This document shows positions 55,616-64,000 of a stretch of DNA of 64,000 nt, one piece after another. The stretch comes from Sphingomonas sp. OK281. Lineage in GTDB: Bacteria; Pseudomonadota; Alphaproteobacteria; Sphingomonadales; Sphingomonadaceae. Made by a program: the position numbers and the translations under genes. Below the pieces are notes generated by a model. That model worked only from the letters and a program-made list of their open reading frames with translations. It made no database searches and was not told the origin of the DNA. Within the stretch, counting starts at the first letter, position 1; each line of letters starts with the position of its first letter. The stretch lies in NCBI RefSeq assembly GCF_900115295.1, contig NZ_FOVZ01000002.1:62001-126000 (forward strand), written 5' to 3'.

Positions 55616-56781
55616 CAGTTGCTCTTTTTCGTGTTCAGGGACGCGATCGGGCGCTCGCCGACGATCGACAAGCCGTAGCCGTCGAGGCCGACCAGCGTGT
55701 GATGCGTGTTGGTGATCAGCACCATGTCGTGGACGCCGAGTTCGGTCAGGATCATCGCGCCGACGCCGTAGTCGCGCAGTTCCTCCATGTCCGGAGTGAT
55801 CTCTGCGCCCGCCTTCTTCATCACCGCGGAGGTGAAGGTGTTGCTGCGCGGGCGGTTGATGACGACGATCACGCCGGCGCCTTCGTCCGCGATCATCTGC
55901 ATCGAGCGCGCGAGGATACGACCGCGATCGCCCGACTCGCCGAAGATGTCCGCGAACGGCGACAGCGCGTGCATGCGGACGAGCGTCGGCTTGGCGGGGT
56001 CGATCTTGCCCTTCACGAGCGCGACCTGCTCGGTGCCGGTCGCCTTGTTCCAGAACGTCAGCGCGCTCCAGTCGCCACCCCATTCGGAGGTGAACTTGGC
56101 CTCGGCGCGCTTCTCGACGAGGTGATCATAGCGGCGGCGATAGGCGATCAGGTCGCGGATCGTGCCGATCTTGACGTTGTGGAACTGTGCGAAGGTGACG
56201 AGGTCGTCCATCCGCGCCATCGTGCCGTCCTCGTTCATGATCTCGCAGATCACGCCCGAGGGATTGAGCCCCGCCAGCCGCGCAACGTCGACCGCCGCCT
56301 CGGTATGGCCGGCGCGTACGAGAACGCCGCCCTCGCGCGCGACCAACGGGAAGACGTGGCCGGGGGTGACGATGTCCGCCTTCTGCTTGGTCGCATCGAT
56401 CGCCACCGCGATCGTCCGCGCGCGATCGGCCGCCGAAATGCCCGTCGTGACGCCTTCGAGCGCCTCGATCGAGACGGTGAACGCGGTCTCGTGCCGGGTG
56501 CCGTTGTTGCGGCTCATCAGTTCGAGCCCGAGTTCCTCGGTGCGGTCCTTGGACAGTGCCAGGCAAATCAGGCCGCGACCGAACTTGGCCATGAAGTTGA
56601 TCTTCTCCGGCGTCGCCATCTGCGCGGGGATGACGAGGTCGCCCTCGTTCTCGCGATCCTCGTCGTCGACCAGGATGAACATCCGGCCGTTGCGCGCCTC
56701 GTCGATGATCTCTTCGGGGCTCGACAGATAGCCGTGCTTCAGGCGCCCCAGTTCGGCGGTACGTTCAGCTGGCTTTGACAC
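55615..56781 (-). CDS. ribB: 3,4-dihydroxy-2-butanone-4-phosphate synthase with degenerate GCHII domain (RibBX type)
   Basis: 388 residues. The N-terminal domain (about 18-215) is complete: [63 protein letters not shown]. The C-terminal half has the GTP cyclohydrolase II fold but the zinc cysteines are absent. Where SECLTGD...RCDC is expected there is [20 protein letters not shown]. So it should make only dihydroxybutanone phosphate. Its start overlaps ribE by 17 bp. Confidence 0.93.
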   Translation of the reverse strand: MSKPAERTAELGRLKHGYLSSPEEIIDEARNGRMFILVDDEDRENEGDLVIPAQMATPEKINFMAKFGRGLICLALSKDRTEELGLELMSRNNGTRHETAFTVSIEALEGVTTGISAADRARTIAVAIDATKQKADIVTPGHVFPLVAREGGVLVRAGHTEAAVDVARLAGLNPSGVICEIMNEDGTMARMDDLVTFAQFHNVKIGTIRDLIAYRRRYDHLVEKRAEAKFTSEWGGDWSALTFWNKATGTEQVALVKGKIDPAKPTLVRMHALSPFADIFGESGDRGRILARSMQMIADEGAGVIVVINRPRSNTFTSAVMKKAGAEITPDMEELRDYGVGAMILTELGVHDMVLITNTHHTLVGLDGYGLSIVGERPIASLNTKKSN

Positions 56782-57376
56782 GGTAATGCTCCATGCGTTG
56801 GAGATAGCGGGCGAGGACGTCGATCTCGATATTGACCGACTGTTCCACGTGGATCGTCCCGAGCGTGGTGACGCCCCAGGTATGCGGAATGATGTTGAGG
56901 CCGAATTCGACCTCTCCGTCGATGTCGCGGACGCTGTTGACGGTCAGCGAGACGCCGTCGACCGTCACCGAACCCTTGGGCGCGATGAACGGCGCGATGT
57001 CGGCGCCGGCGCGGATCGTGACGCGGTGCGAGCCGCCTTCCTCCGCCAGCGCGACGACAGTGCCGAGCCCGTCGACATGGCCGGTAACGATATGCCCGCC
57101 AAGTTCGTCGCCGAGCTTCATCGCACGTTCGAGGTTATATGTCCGTCCCGCGGTCCACTGGTCCTTGGCGGTGCGGCTGATCGTCTCACCCGACACGTCG
57201 ACGGCGAACCAGTTCGGCCCCTTGTCGACGACGGTGAGGCATACGCCCGAACACGAGATCGACGCGCCGAGATCGATGGTGGCGGTATCATAGACGGTAC
57301 TGACGATCACGCGCGTATCGCCGGGCGATTCCACGGATGTGACGGTGCCGATGTCGGTGACGATTCCGGTAAACAT
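56765..57376 (-). CDS. ribE: Riboflavin synthase, alpha chain
   Basis: Final dismutation step to riboflavin. 203 residues in two similar barrels: MFTGIVTDIGTV and ISCSGVCLTV in the first, GGHIVTGHVDG and GSVTVDGVSLTVN in the second. Start overlaps the ribD stop by one base (TAATG). Confidence 0.95.
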   Translation of the reverse strand: MFTGIVTDIGTVTSVESPGDTRVIVSTVYDTATIDLGASISCSGVCLTVVDKGPNWFAVDVSGETISRTAKDQWTAGRTYNLERAMKLGDELGGHIVTGHVDGLGTVVALAEEGGSHRVTIRAGADIAPFIAPKGSVTVDGVSLTVNSVRDIDGEVEFGLNIIPHTWGVTTLGTIHVEQSVNIEIDVLARYLQRMEHYRVKAS

Positions 57377-58452
57377 TATCCCTCGTTTCGTTCGCGCTCG
57401 TAGACCTCGAGCCGGTCGCTGCCAAGTTGCCGCGCATCGACGATCGCCCAGCGATCATGCGCCGCGGCCAGGTCGGCGAGGCCGATGTCGCGGAGTGCGT
57501 GTTGGCCGCCGCCGATCAGGATCGGTGCGCGGTAGAGAAGGAGGCGGTCGACGAGATCGGCCGCGAGGAAGGCCGACGCTACGGCCGCGCCGCCTTCGAT
57601 CAGGATGTGGTCGACATTGGGGAGGGTGGCGATGGCAGATGGGGAGGGGATCACGGTCCAACCGGCATGCCCGTCGTCCGCGGCAATCCCGTCAACCCGG
57701 CGAATGCCGGGGTCTCCCGGTGAGGCTCGGTCGTGGTCGCCCACCGGAATATTCCCGCTTTCGCTGGGATGGCGGGGGGAGGGGGTGGCGGCGAGTGTCG
57801 TCGACAACAGCACGCGCTTAGGGCCCCGCGCTTCCAGACCCAGCAACCGCACGTCGAGTCGCGGGGTGTCGGCGTCATACGTCCCCCGCCCGACGAGAAT
57901 GGCCTCATGCCGACTCCGTTCGAGATGCGCATGGGCGCGGGCCTGCGGGCCGGTGATCCAGCGGCTCGAGCCGTCCGGCATCGCGATGCAGCCGTCGAGC
58001 GATGTCGCGAGCTTCAGCGTGACGTGAGGGCGGCCACGTGCTTGCCGGGTAAGGAAGCCGGCCATCGAACGTCGGGATTCGGTCGCGCGAACACCCCGCG
58101 TCACGGTGATGCCAGCGGCCTCCAGCCGGGCAAACCCCTGGCCCGCGGTTCGCGCATCAAGATCCTCGAGAGCGGCAACGACCCGCCCGACGCCCGCTTC
58201 GATCAGCAAGTCGCTACACGCCGGCCCGCGCGGTGATCGATGCGCGCACGGTTCCAGCGTGACGTAGGCCGTAGCCTCCCGCGCCTTCACGCCGGCCTCG
58301 GCCAGCGCCATCGCCTCGGCATGCGGACGTCCGCCCGCCTGCGTCCAGCCACGCCCGACGACTCGGCCCTTGTTGACGATCACGCAACCAACACTGGGAT
58401 TGGGCGCGGTCCGTCCGCGACCGCGCTCGGCCAGCGCCAACGCGGTGCCCAT
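57376..58452 (-). CDS. ribD: Bifunctional deaminase/reductase RibD with an in-frame palindromic insert
   Basis: Deaminates and reduces the pyrimidine intermediate of riboflavin. About 358 residues. Deaminase zinc motif HAEAMAL ... PCAHRSPRGPAC; reductase domain with VTLKLATSLDGCIA, ILVGRGTYDADTPRLDVR and ILIEGGAAVASAFL. Residues about 225-255 (PSPRHPSESGNIP ... ASPGDPGIRRVDG) are extra and encoded by a palindromic repeat. The N terminus may extend to a non-ATG codon before 58452, since family members usually start about ten residues earlier. Confidence 0.93.
   Translation of the reverse strand: MGTALALAERGRGRTAPNPSVGCVIVNKGRVVGRGWTQAGGRPHAEAMALAEAGVKAREATAYVTLEPCAHRSPRGPACSDLLIEAGVGRVVAALEDLDARTAGQGFARLEAAGITVTRGVRATESRRSMAGFLTRQARGRPHVTLKLATSLDGCIAMPDGSSRWITGPQARAHAHLERSRHEAILVGRGTYDADTPRLDVRLLGLEARGPKRVLLSTTLAATPSPRHPSESGNIPVGDHDRASPGDPGIRRVDGIAADDGHAGWTVIPSPSAIATLPNVDHILIEGGAAVASAFLAADLVDRLLLYRAPILIGGGQHALRDIGLADLAAAHDRWAIVDARQLGSDRLEVYERERNEG
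57688..57777. repeat. Palindromic element inside ribD coding sequence
   Basis: Left arm CCCGTCAACCCGGCGAATGC (from 57688) and right arm ending CGCTGGGATGGCGGGG (to about 57776) pair imperfectly. They match the GTCATCCCxGCGAAxGC intergenic repeats at 8836 and 14770. The ribD frame remains open through it. Confidence 0.82.
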
Positions 58453-58475
58453 CCACCGAGCATCCGTCGCCTGGG

Positions 58476-58823
58476 TCAGATCCCCATGGCCTTCAGCTTG
58501 TCGTCCAGCCGCTTGAACGACGCGCGTTGCGCATCCTCGCGCGCTTTCTGCTCGGCGACGGCCTTGGCCTTGATCGGCGCGTCGATCTTCTGCTGCGCGA
58601 CGATCTGCGCATCGGTGCGATCCGCGGGCCATTGCTCGACGTAGATGATCTTCGGCCGGTATTCCTTCTCGACGTACGAGTCCTTCATGAACGCGTAGAT
58701 CAGGAAGCTGGTGACACCGAGCGCGGCGACGAGAAAAATGAGCTCGTACGGCCGACGCTGGCTGAGGAAGAGCCGCAGGTCGCGATAGGCGACGATCGGC
58801 GTGAAGCGACTGAAAAAGCCCAT
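58476..58823 (-). CDS. Single-span membrane hypothetical protein
   Basis: 115 residues. One transmembrane helix near 25-45 (LIFLVAALGVTSFLIYAFM), then a charged, alanine-rich helical tail (IKAKAVAEQKAREDAQRASF). It lies 23 bp before ribD on the same strand and may lead the rib operon. No known family. Confidence 0.75.
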   Translation of the reverse strand: MGFFSRFTPIVAYRDLRLFLSQRRPYELIFLVAALGVTSFLIYAFMKDSYVEKEYRPKIIYVEQWPADRTDAQIVAQQKIDAPIKAKAVAEQKAREDAQRASFKRLDDKLKAMGI

Positions 58824-58892
58824 GCGCGCCAAGATAGGGGGGCGGAGCCGGCTAGGCCAGCCCCGCACGCCCCAGCTTTGGTTTGCGGGGCC

Positions 58893-59558
58893 TTAGTTCT
58901 GGAGCACGAACGTCAGCGCCATCGATCGCCACGCCTCGACCGGAACGCCGTCGCGAGTCGCGGGCTTGAACCGCCACTTCGCCAGCGCACGATCCAACGT
59001 CGCGCGGTAGAACGCGTCGGTGGTCGCGCTGACCCGCTCGACCTGCTTCACGCGACCGTCGACGCCGACCAGCACGCGCACGACGACTCTGCCCTCGCGT
59101 TCGGCGCGGCGTTCCTCGGACGGATAGCTCGGCTGGAAATCCGCGGCGTAGCGTGGGTCGATGCCCGGCTGGACGAACAGGGGCGGCAGTTTCGGCGGAT
59201 CGACCGCGACGGTGCCCGTTCCGCTGCCTTCGACGCCGATCGGCGGCGTGTACGGGAGCGGATCGGGGGCGACCGTGAAGCCGTTATCGGTGATGGTCGG
59301 CACCAACGGGGTCGGCGCATCGGGACGCGGGGCGGGGCGCGGTTGCTGGCGGACCAACGGATCTGCGGGTGGCACCGGCTCGGGCGGCGGGGGCGGAGTA
59401 TACGGCACATAGGTGACGAGTGGCTTGTCGGGCACGAACGGCAGCACGTGCGGCGCCGCAAAGAACAAGGCTCCGATCACCACGGCGTTGATGGCCAGCG
59501 CGACGCCGAGGCTTCCGGGATTGAATCCGCCCGTCCGGTTCAGTCGATCCGCGTACAT
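58893..59558 (-). CDS. TonB family energy transducer
   Basis: 221 residues. N-terminal anchor helix near 18-40, a proline-rich periplasmic spacer (PYTPPPPPEPVPPADP), and a C-terminal TonB domain with YPSEERRAEREGRVVVRVLV and RATLDRALAKWRFKPA. Couples proton-motive force to outer-membrane receptors. GAAGGAGAC precedes the ATG. exbB/exbD are not adjacent. Confidence 0.92.
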   Translation of the reverse strand: MYADRLNRTGGFNPGSLGVALAINAVVIGALFFAAPHVLPFVPDKPLVTYVPYTPPPPPEPVPPADPLVRQQPRPAPRPDAPTPLVPTITDNGFTVAPDPLPYTPPIGVEGSGTGTVAVDPPKLPPLFVQPGIDPRYAADFQPSYPSEERRAEREGRVVVRVLVGVDGRVKQVERVSATTDAFYRATLDRALAKWRFKPATRDGVPVEAWRSMALTFVLQN

Positions 59559-59615
59559 TACCGTCTCCTTCGCTTCTCCTCGAGGATGGCGGCGAGATAG
59601 GTACCGCCAAGTGGG

Positions 59616-59643
59616 ATGGTACATCATTACATTTCGGAGGCAA
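59616..59643 (-). promoter_or_regulatory. Candidate promoter of the tonB gene
   Basis: On the minus strand TTGCCT (59643-59638) and TACCAT (59621-59616) are spaced 16 bp, about 60 bp before the ATG. Confidence 0.35.
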
Positions 59644-59768
59644 GGGGTTTGGGGGGGCGAGGTATGCTGACTTCATGTTGTCGTTCTCGGGCGATGTTTG
59701 CCGGTCGGCACCAACGGGCTCGACCAACTTACCGTACTGCGCTGGCGCCCCACCACTCGCCCGCGGGC

Positions 59769-59873
59769 ACCACCCCGGCGAAGGCCGGGGCCCAATTGGA
59801 AAGGTTGGAATAATGGAGCGCGGCGCCCGTTCGCGACGTCCCCCAATTGGGCCCCGGCCTTCGCCGGGGTGGT
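59769..59873. repeat. Perfect 31-bp inverted repeat (ACCACCCCGGCGAAGGCC family)
   Basis: Arms 59769-59799 and 59843-59873 are exact complements. They share nearly all bases with the arms at 39981-40085, 20 kb away; only the inner few bases and the spacer differ. Confidence 0.92.
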
Positions 59874-59953
59874 GGTGAAAGGGAAGGGTGGTGCTTTTTT
59901 CGACCGCCGGCAGGGACAGTCTGCTGCGACCAATTCCGCCGCCGCCGCCCTTC

Positions 59954-60012
59954 CTTGTCCTCCCGCGAAGGCGGGAGCCCAGTCTGGACTCCCGCCTTCG
60001 CGGGAGGACAAG
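59954..60012. repeat. Long hairpin repeat downstream of gltX
   Basis: Arms of about 28 bp (CTTGTCCTCCCGCGAAGGCG and its complement) with a 2-3 base loop and one mismatch, 38 bp after the gltX stop. It may serve as the gltX 3' structure. Confidence 0.8.
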
Positions 60013-60049
60013 CTTCTTGGAAGCTCGACCGCCGTTCAGGAACGCCAGA

Positions 60050-61375
60050 TCAACGCGCCGCGAGTCGTTCCAAAGCCCGCTCGCGCCCGATCAACGGCAG
60101 CAACGCCGCCATGTCGGGACCATGATCACGCCCCGTCAGCGCCCGTCGCAACGGCAGGAACAGCGCCTTCCCCTTGCGCCCCGTCTCCGCCTTCAACCGA
60201 GCCGTCAGCGCGTGCCAGGGATCGCTCGACCAGTCGATCTCTCCAGCCGCCACCAGTGCCTGATCGAGATACGCCGCGTCGATCTCGCCCTCGACGGCAA
60301 CCGGCCCCTCGATCACGCCCCACCAATCCGCCGCATCGGCCAGCGTCATCAGGTTCGGCCGCACCGCCTCCCACGCCGCCACGTCCATGCCGTCCGGCAA
60401 CCGCGCGGCCACCGCCTCATACGGCAGCGCATGCAGGATCCGCGCGTTCAACGCCGCCAGTTCCGCCTCGTCGAACCGCGCCGGCGCCCGCCCGAACCGC
60501 GCAAAGTCGAACCCTGCGATCAGCGGTGCGGCATCGGCGATCGGCTCGACCGGATCGCTCGTCCCGATTCGCGCCAGCAGCGCACGCACTGCCTGCGGCT
60601 CGATCCCGACCTCGCGGAAATGATCGACGCCGAGCGAGCCGAGCCGCTTCGACAGCTTGCCCTCCGCCCCCGTCAGCAACGCCTCGTGCGCGAACCGCGG
60701 CGGCGTGACGCCGAGTGCTGAGAACATCTGCAACTGGAGCGCGGTGTTCGACACGTGATCCTCGCCGCGCACGACATGAGTCACGCCCATCTCGGCATCG
60801 TCGATCGCCGACGGCAGCATATACAGCCACGATCCGTCCGCGCGCCGGATCACCGGATCGCTCATCGTCTTCGCCTCGAAATGCGCCGTGCCGCGGATCA
60901 GGTCGTCCCACGCGATCGCCGAGTCGTGATCGAGCTTGAACCGCCAATGCGGCTTCACGCCGTCCGCCTCGAGCTTCGCCCGCGCGTCGTCGTCCAGCGC
61001 CAGCGCCGCGCGGTCGTAGATCGGCGGCAACCCGCGCCCGGCCTGGATCTTGCGCTTCAGGTCGAGCTCCTGCGTGGTCTCGTACGCGGGATACACGTGC
61101 CCGCTCGCGACCAGCGCCGCGAACCGCGCCTCGTACAAGGCGAACCGCGCCGACTGCCGCTCCTCCGCGTCGGGCGTCATCCCGAGCCAGTCGAGATCGG
61201 CGCGGATCGCATCGACGAACCGCTCTTCGCTGCGCTCGGGATCGGTATCGTCGATCCGCAGCACGAATTTCCCGCCATTCGCGCGCGCGAACATCCAGTT
61301 GTGGAGCGCGGTGCGGATGTTGCCGACGTGCAGTCGGCCGGTGGGCGAGGGGGCGAAACGGGTGATCACGGTCAT
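60050..61375 (-). CDS. gltX: Glutamyl-tRNA synthetase
   Basis: Charges tRNA-Glu; one of the two GltX types common in Alphaproteobacteria, possibly also acting on tRNA-Gln. 441 residues. HIGH-type PSPTGRLHVGN near 9-19, RIDDTDPERS, and KMSKS-type KLSKR near 240. No fused domain. YcxB-like gene is 49 bp upstream. Confidence 0.95.
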   Translation of the reverse strand: MTVITRFAPSPTGRLHVGNIRTALHNWMFARANGGKFVLRIDDTDPERSEERFVDAIRADLDWLGMTPDAEERQSARFALYEARFAALVASGHVYPAYETTQELDLKRKIQAGRGLPPIYDRAALALDDDARAKLEADGVKPHWRFKLDHDSAIAWDDLIRGTAHFEAKTMSDPVIRRADGSWLYMLPSAIDDAEMGVTHVVRGEDHVSNTALQLQMFSALGVTPPRFAHEALLTGAEGKLSKRLGSLGVDHFREVGIEPQAVRALLARIGTSDPVEPIADAAPLIAGFDFARFGRAPARFDEAELAALNARILHALPYEAVAARLPDGMDVAAWEAVRPNLMTLADAADWWGVIEGPVAVEGEIDAAYLDQALVAAGEIDWSSDPWHALTARLKAETGRKGKALFLPLRRALTGRDHGPDMAALLPLIGRERALERLAAR

Positions 61376-61424
61376 CGTTGCGACCTATAAGCGAACGCGA
61401 CCCACGGCAACGTACGCAGCCGTA

Positions 61425-61943
61425 TCAGGTCGGTCGAACGACCTGCGCCGTTCGCCGGAGGTCGTCGATCGCCGCGGCGGACATCGCCCTCTTCGGTGCG
61501 AAGTGGAAGAGTTGCTCGTTCAGCCCGAACGCGAAGATGGCCTTGGTCTCGAACCAGTCATGATAGTCCGACCATGGCATATCGCTCATGCTCGTATCCG
61601 ACCGGAACACGACCCGCTCGTCGGTCCAGGCGAAACTAAACTCTCTGTCGAGCGCGCGCTGCTGGCGAAACAACCGTCTCGCACGGCGCGGGATGAACAC
61701 GAATGCGATGGCCAGAATGACCGCGAGCCAGATCAGCGCGATGCAGACGCCAAAGAGAACGTCACCGGTCCGGACCGATCCGGTATCGAGCAAGCCGATC
61801 GCCGCGCCGGCCGCCGCGCCGATCAGCAGGATGATGACCATCCGTACGATGAAGCGTCGCCGCTTAAGGCTGCGCAGGAAACTCCCGCGGGCGACCGCGA
61901 TATAATCGTCGGCAATCGGTGTGAATGCGAATCGGTCCGCCAT
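61425..61943 (-). CDS. YcxB-like membrane protein
   Basis: 172 residues. Two adjacent transmembrane helices near 33-52 and 63-84, then a C-terminal domain with [38 protein letters not shown] YcxB strand pattern (given in part). Function unknown. Confidence 0.8.
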   Translation of the reverse strand: MADRFAFTPIADDYIAVARGSFLRSLKRRRFIVRMVIILLIGAAAGAAIGLLDTGSVRTGDVLFGVCIALIWLAVILAIAFVFIPRRARRLFRQQRALDREFSFAWTDERVVFRSDTSMSDMPWSDYHDWFETKAIFAFGLNEQLFHFAPKRAMSAAAIDDLRRTAQVVRPT

Positions 61944-62022
61944 TGCGCCGCTTTCCCCGCCACTCTTTCCCGATGCCGTTCGTCATCCTAAGGGAGCACG
62001 GTCCGCGGGAAAAGGCGATACT

Positions 62023-62961
62023 ATGAAACTGATGACCGGCAATTCGAACCTGCCGCTGGCGCAGGAAATCTCCGCCTATCTGGAGATCCCGCTGACCGAC
62101 GTCAGCGTGCGCCGCTTCGCCGACGAGGAGGTCTTCGTCGAGATCAACGAGAACGTCCGCGGCGAGGACGTGTTCGTGATCCAGTCGACCGGCTATCCCG
62201 CCAACGACAACCTCATGGAATTGCTCATCATGATCGACGCGCTGAAGCGTGCGTCGGCGCGGCGCATCACTGCGGTGATCCCGTATATGGGCTATGCGCG
62301 ACAGGACCGGAAGCCGGGCCCGCGTACGCCGATCTCGGCCAAGCTGGTCGCCAACCTTATAACCGTCGCGGGCGCGAACCGCGTGTTGTCGGTCGACCTG
62401 CACGCCGGGCAGATCCAGGGCTTCTTCGATATCCCCACCGACAATCTTTATGCGGCGCCGGTGATGTCGGCGGATATCCTCGCGCGGTTCAAGGGCAAGA
62501 ATTTGATGGTCGTGTCGCCGGACGTCGGCGGCGTGGTGCGTGCACGCGTGCTCGCCAAGCGACTCGACAACGCCCCGCTCGCGATCGTCGACAAGCGCCG
62601 CGAGCGCGCGGGCGAGTCGGAGGTGATGAACATCATCGGCGAAGTCGAGGGGCGCTTCTGCATTCTGGTCGACGATATCGTCGATTCGGCGGGGACGCTG
62701 TGCAACGCGGCGGCGGCACTGAAGGAAGCGGGCGCCGAGGACGTCGTCGCCTATGTCACGCACGGCGTATTGTCGGGTGGAGCCGTCGCCCGAGTCGAGG
62801 GCTCGGAACTGCGCGAGCTGGTAATCACCGATTCGATCGGCAACCACGAGGTCATCAAGGGTGCGCACGGCAAGATCCGCCATCTGCAGATCGCACCGCT
62901 GCTGGGCGAGGCGATCAAGCGGATCGCGGACGAGACGAGCGTGTCGAGCTTGTTCGACTGA
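62023..62961 (+). CDS. prs: Ribose-phosphate pyrophosphokinase
   Basis: Makes PRPP for nucleotides, histidine and tryptophan. 312 residues. [17 protein letters not shown], the metal/ATP region [19 protein letters not shown], flexible loop [11 protein letters not shown] and PRPP motif [21 protein letters not shown] precedes the ATG. Single gene, followed by repeats. Confidence 0.96.
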   Translation: MKLMTGNSNLPLAQEISAYLEIPLTDVSVRRFADEEVFVEINENVRGEDVFVIQSTGYPANDNLMELLIMIDALKRASARRITAVIPYMGYARQDRKPGPRTPISAKLVANLITVAGANRVLSVDLHAGQIQGFFDIPTDNLYAAPVMSADILARFKGKNLMVVSPDVGGVVRARVLAKRLDNAPLAIVDKRRERAGESEVMNIIGEVEGRFCILVDDIVDSAGTLCNAAAALKEAGAEDVVAYVTHGVLSGGAVARVEGSELRELVITDSIGNHEVIKGAHGKIRHLQIAPLLGEAIKRIADETSVSSLFD

Positions 62962-63020
62962 CGGACGCAGGCGCGGCAACGTCCGCGCCGATGCTCGCCT
63001 AGCAGGCAGCGCCCGCCGGG

Positions 63021-63149
63021 GGCTTTGCCGACGTGCCACTACCGTTCTCCTGCGAACGCAGGAGTCCAGGGTAATCAAGCGCGGGACTGAGTAATCCTGG
63101 GTTCCTGCGCTCGCAGGAAATATGCACGCGCGTTACCGTCGGCAAAGCC
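63021..63149. repeat. Nested palindromic repeat after prs
   Basis: Outer arms GGCTTTGCCGACG (63021-63033) and its complement (63137-63149) enclose a second inverted repeat, 63045-63119 (TTCTCCTGCGAACGCAGGAG / CCTGCGCTCGCAGGAAA). It lies between convergent prs and the PilZ gene. Confidence 0.75.
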
Positions 63150-63239
63150 GCCGTCGGATGGGTTCGCTTGGGCGACCCACCGGCCGAGCCTGCGATGGCG
63201 CATCGCTACGCGTGCGCATCGGCACGGGCGTTGCCGCGC

Positions 63240-63569
63240 CTATCGCTGGCTTAGCGCCACGATATGCTCGAACACCGCCGGATGCAGCGGTTTCGCGAAC
63301 GCACAGCCATATTTGAACTTGTCGCGCCATGCGACCACCGCCTCGAGCGCGGCCAGGCCGGGCAGCGTCAACCACACGACCGTCCCGGGCCACAAGGTAA
63401 AGCTCGTCTCCGCGCGAAACCCGGACAGCGAAAGGTCGGTCACTTCGATCTCGAATCGCGTCTGGCCCCGATCGCGCAGGTGCGCACGCATCTTGACGGC
63501 CTTGCGCAGCGCCTGACGGAGCTCCTCGCCTTTCGGTTCGGCAGGGGGGATGGGGACGGGCTGTGTCAT
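63240..63569 (-). CDS. PilZ domain protein
   Basis: 109 residues. Fits a short PilZ domain: FEIEVTDLSLSGFRAETSF and WPGTVVWLTLPGLAALEAVVAW. The cyclic-di-GMP contact DxSxxG is present as DLSLSG; the upstream RxxxR is less clear (RDRGQTR). It may sense cyclic-di-GMP. Confidence 0.82.
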   Translation of the reverse strand: MTQPVPIPPAEPKGEELRQALRKAVKMRAHLRDRGQTRFEIEVTDLSLSGFRAETSFTLWPGTVVWLTLPGLAALEAVVAWRDKFKYGCAFAKPLHPAVFEHIVALSQR

Positions 63570-63634
63570 GTCCGGAACACTGCTCCCCAAGTGGTTACTA
63601 TTCTCCAAACGCCTTACGATTCGGCAGCTTGGGA

Positions 63635-64000
63635 TTAGGCCGAACGCGGCTGGACCGGGGCACGGATGCCGGCACGCGAGCGCCGCTTGAGTTCGGCCTT
63701 CAGTTCCTCGGGCCTGGGCGCGACGAGGAAGCCGAAGCTCACATTGCCCTCCTTGGTCTCGACGACATGATGCAAGCGGTGCGCCTGGACGATCCGCTTC
63801 ATGTATTTCGACTTGGGCAGATACCGCGTCGGGATCCGCTGGTGCACGATCACGTCGTGGAACCCGAAATAGATCGCGCCATAGGCGGCAATTCCCGCGC
63901 CGATCCAGGCGAACCCCGGCCACCAGCCGAGCTGCACGCCGCCCAGCAGCAACACGAACGACGGCACCGCGAAGATCGCCGCGTACAGGTCGTTCAGTTC
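63635..64000 (-). CDS. crtZ: Beta-carotene hydroxylase CrtZ, C-terminal part (5' end outside window)
   Basis: Membrane di-iron hydroxylase of the fatty-acid hydroxylase superfamily that makes zeaxanthin, the precursor of sphingomonad yellow pigments. The visible 121 residues carry two of the histidine motifs, HDVIVHQR and HRLHH, and SFGFLVAPRPEELKAEL typical of CrtZ. The frame is open to the right edge. Confidence 0.88.
   Translation of the reverse strand, partial: ELNDLYAAIFAVPSFVLLLGGVQLGWWPGFAWIGAGIAAYGAIYFGFHDVIVHQRIPTRYLPKSKYMKRIVQAHRLHHVVETKEGNVSFGFLVAPRPEELKAELKRRSRAGIRAPVQPRSA

Larger units (their letters stand above)
59559..60049. other. Intergenic region between gltX and tonB
   Basis: 491 bp without a credible gene. 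It holds a candidate tonB promoter near 59616-59643 and two palindromic elements (59769-59873 and 59954-60012). Confidence 0.7.

Noticed and set aside
58453..58892. FMN riboswitch before the rib operon
   Set aside because: The region is coding for a small membrane protein and lacks the conserved FMN aptamer segments.

Overview
The window looks like an origin-proximal stretch of a sphingomonad chromosome (Alphaproteobacteria, Sphingomonas or a close relative). The evidence is high GC, the order rho ... mnmE-mnmG-rsmG-parA-parB // holA-lptE-leuS-DUF3576, two parS sites of the Caulobacter-like sequence, alphaproteobacterial families (HWE kinase, COQ9, YcgN, DUF3576, DUF4169, DUF6489, DUF1206) and a carotenoid hydroxylase gene (crtZ) at the right edge. 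I see no prophage, insertion sequence, CRISPR array or rRNA. There is one tRNA, tRNA-Leu(GAG), on the minus strand near 34.7 kb.

Layout. 1-8.7 kb: end of rho, a TerC-family membrane protein, an ogt-dienelactone hydrolase pair on the minus strand, then mnmE, mnmG, rsmG, parA and parB. From mnmG to parB each start overlaps the preceding stop by 4 bp; one parS lies between mnmE and mnmG and a second lies inside rsmG. 9-13.7 kb: minus-strand operon DUF3576-leuS-lptE-holA. 13.9-21.9 kb: a secreted barrel-like protein, a ThiE-like protein, yggS-HAD hydrolase, an ankyrin protein, a SCO1-YcgN-metallopeptidase operon, a class A PBP and msrB. 22-24.8 kb: a compact type III polyketide synthase, methyltransferase and flavoprotein operon of the type that makes modified phenolic lipids. 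25.4-34.2 kb: a small winged-helix regulator between two AT-rich gaps, then five genes encoding three secreted DUF11-type proteins, a 1683-residue outer-membrane protein carrying the same modules, and an 80-residue cytosolic protein. This last block is my main candidate for an undescribed system. 34.4-44.5 kb: tRNA-Leu, a MATE pump, a zinc-ribbon protein, ftsE-ftsX-ydcF-plsC, hisC-tyrA and metX-GNAT-metW. 44.6-54.2 kb: a receiver protein and HWE kinase, feoA-feoB-ssb, a DMT exporter-COQ9 pair, an old yellow enzyme and small hypotheticals. 54.7-59.6 kb: a riboflavin operon (ribD-ribE-ribB-ribH) ending in a truncated GNAT and DUF4169, plus tonB. 60-64 kb: gltX, ycxB-like, prs, PilZ and partial crtZ.

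A second theme is palindromic repeats. More than a dozen REP/BIME-like inverted-repeat elements of several sequence families lie mostly between convergent genes. Two lie inside essential genes without breaking the frame: leuS, at the start of the CP1 editing domain, and ribD, in the reductase domain.

Limits. All assignments are by eye from sequence motifs. Start codons are chosen from ribosome binding sites, overlaps and expected protein length. Promoters and operators are low-confidence suggestions.
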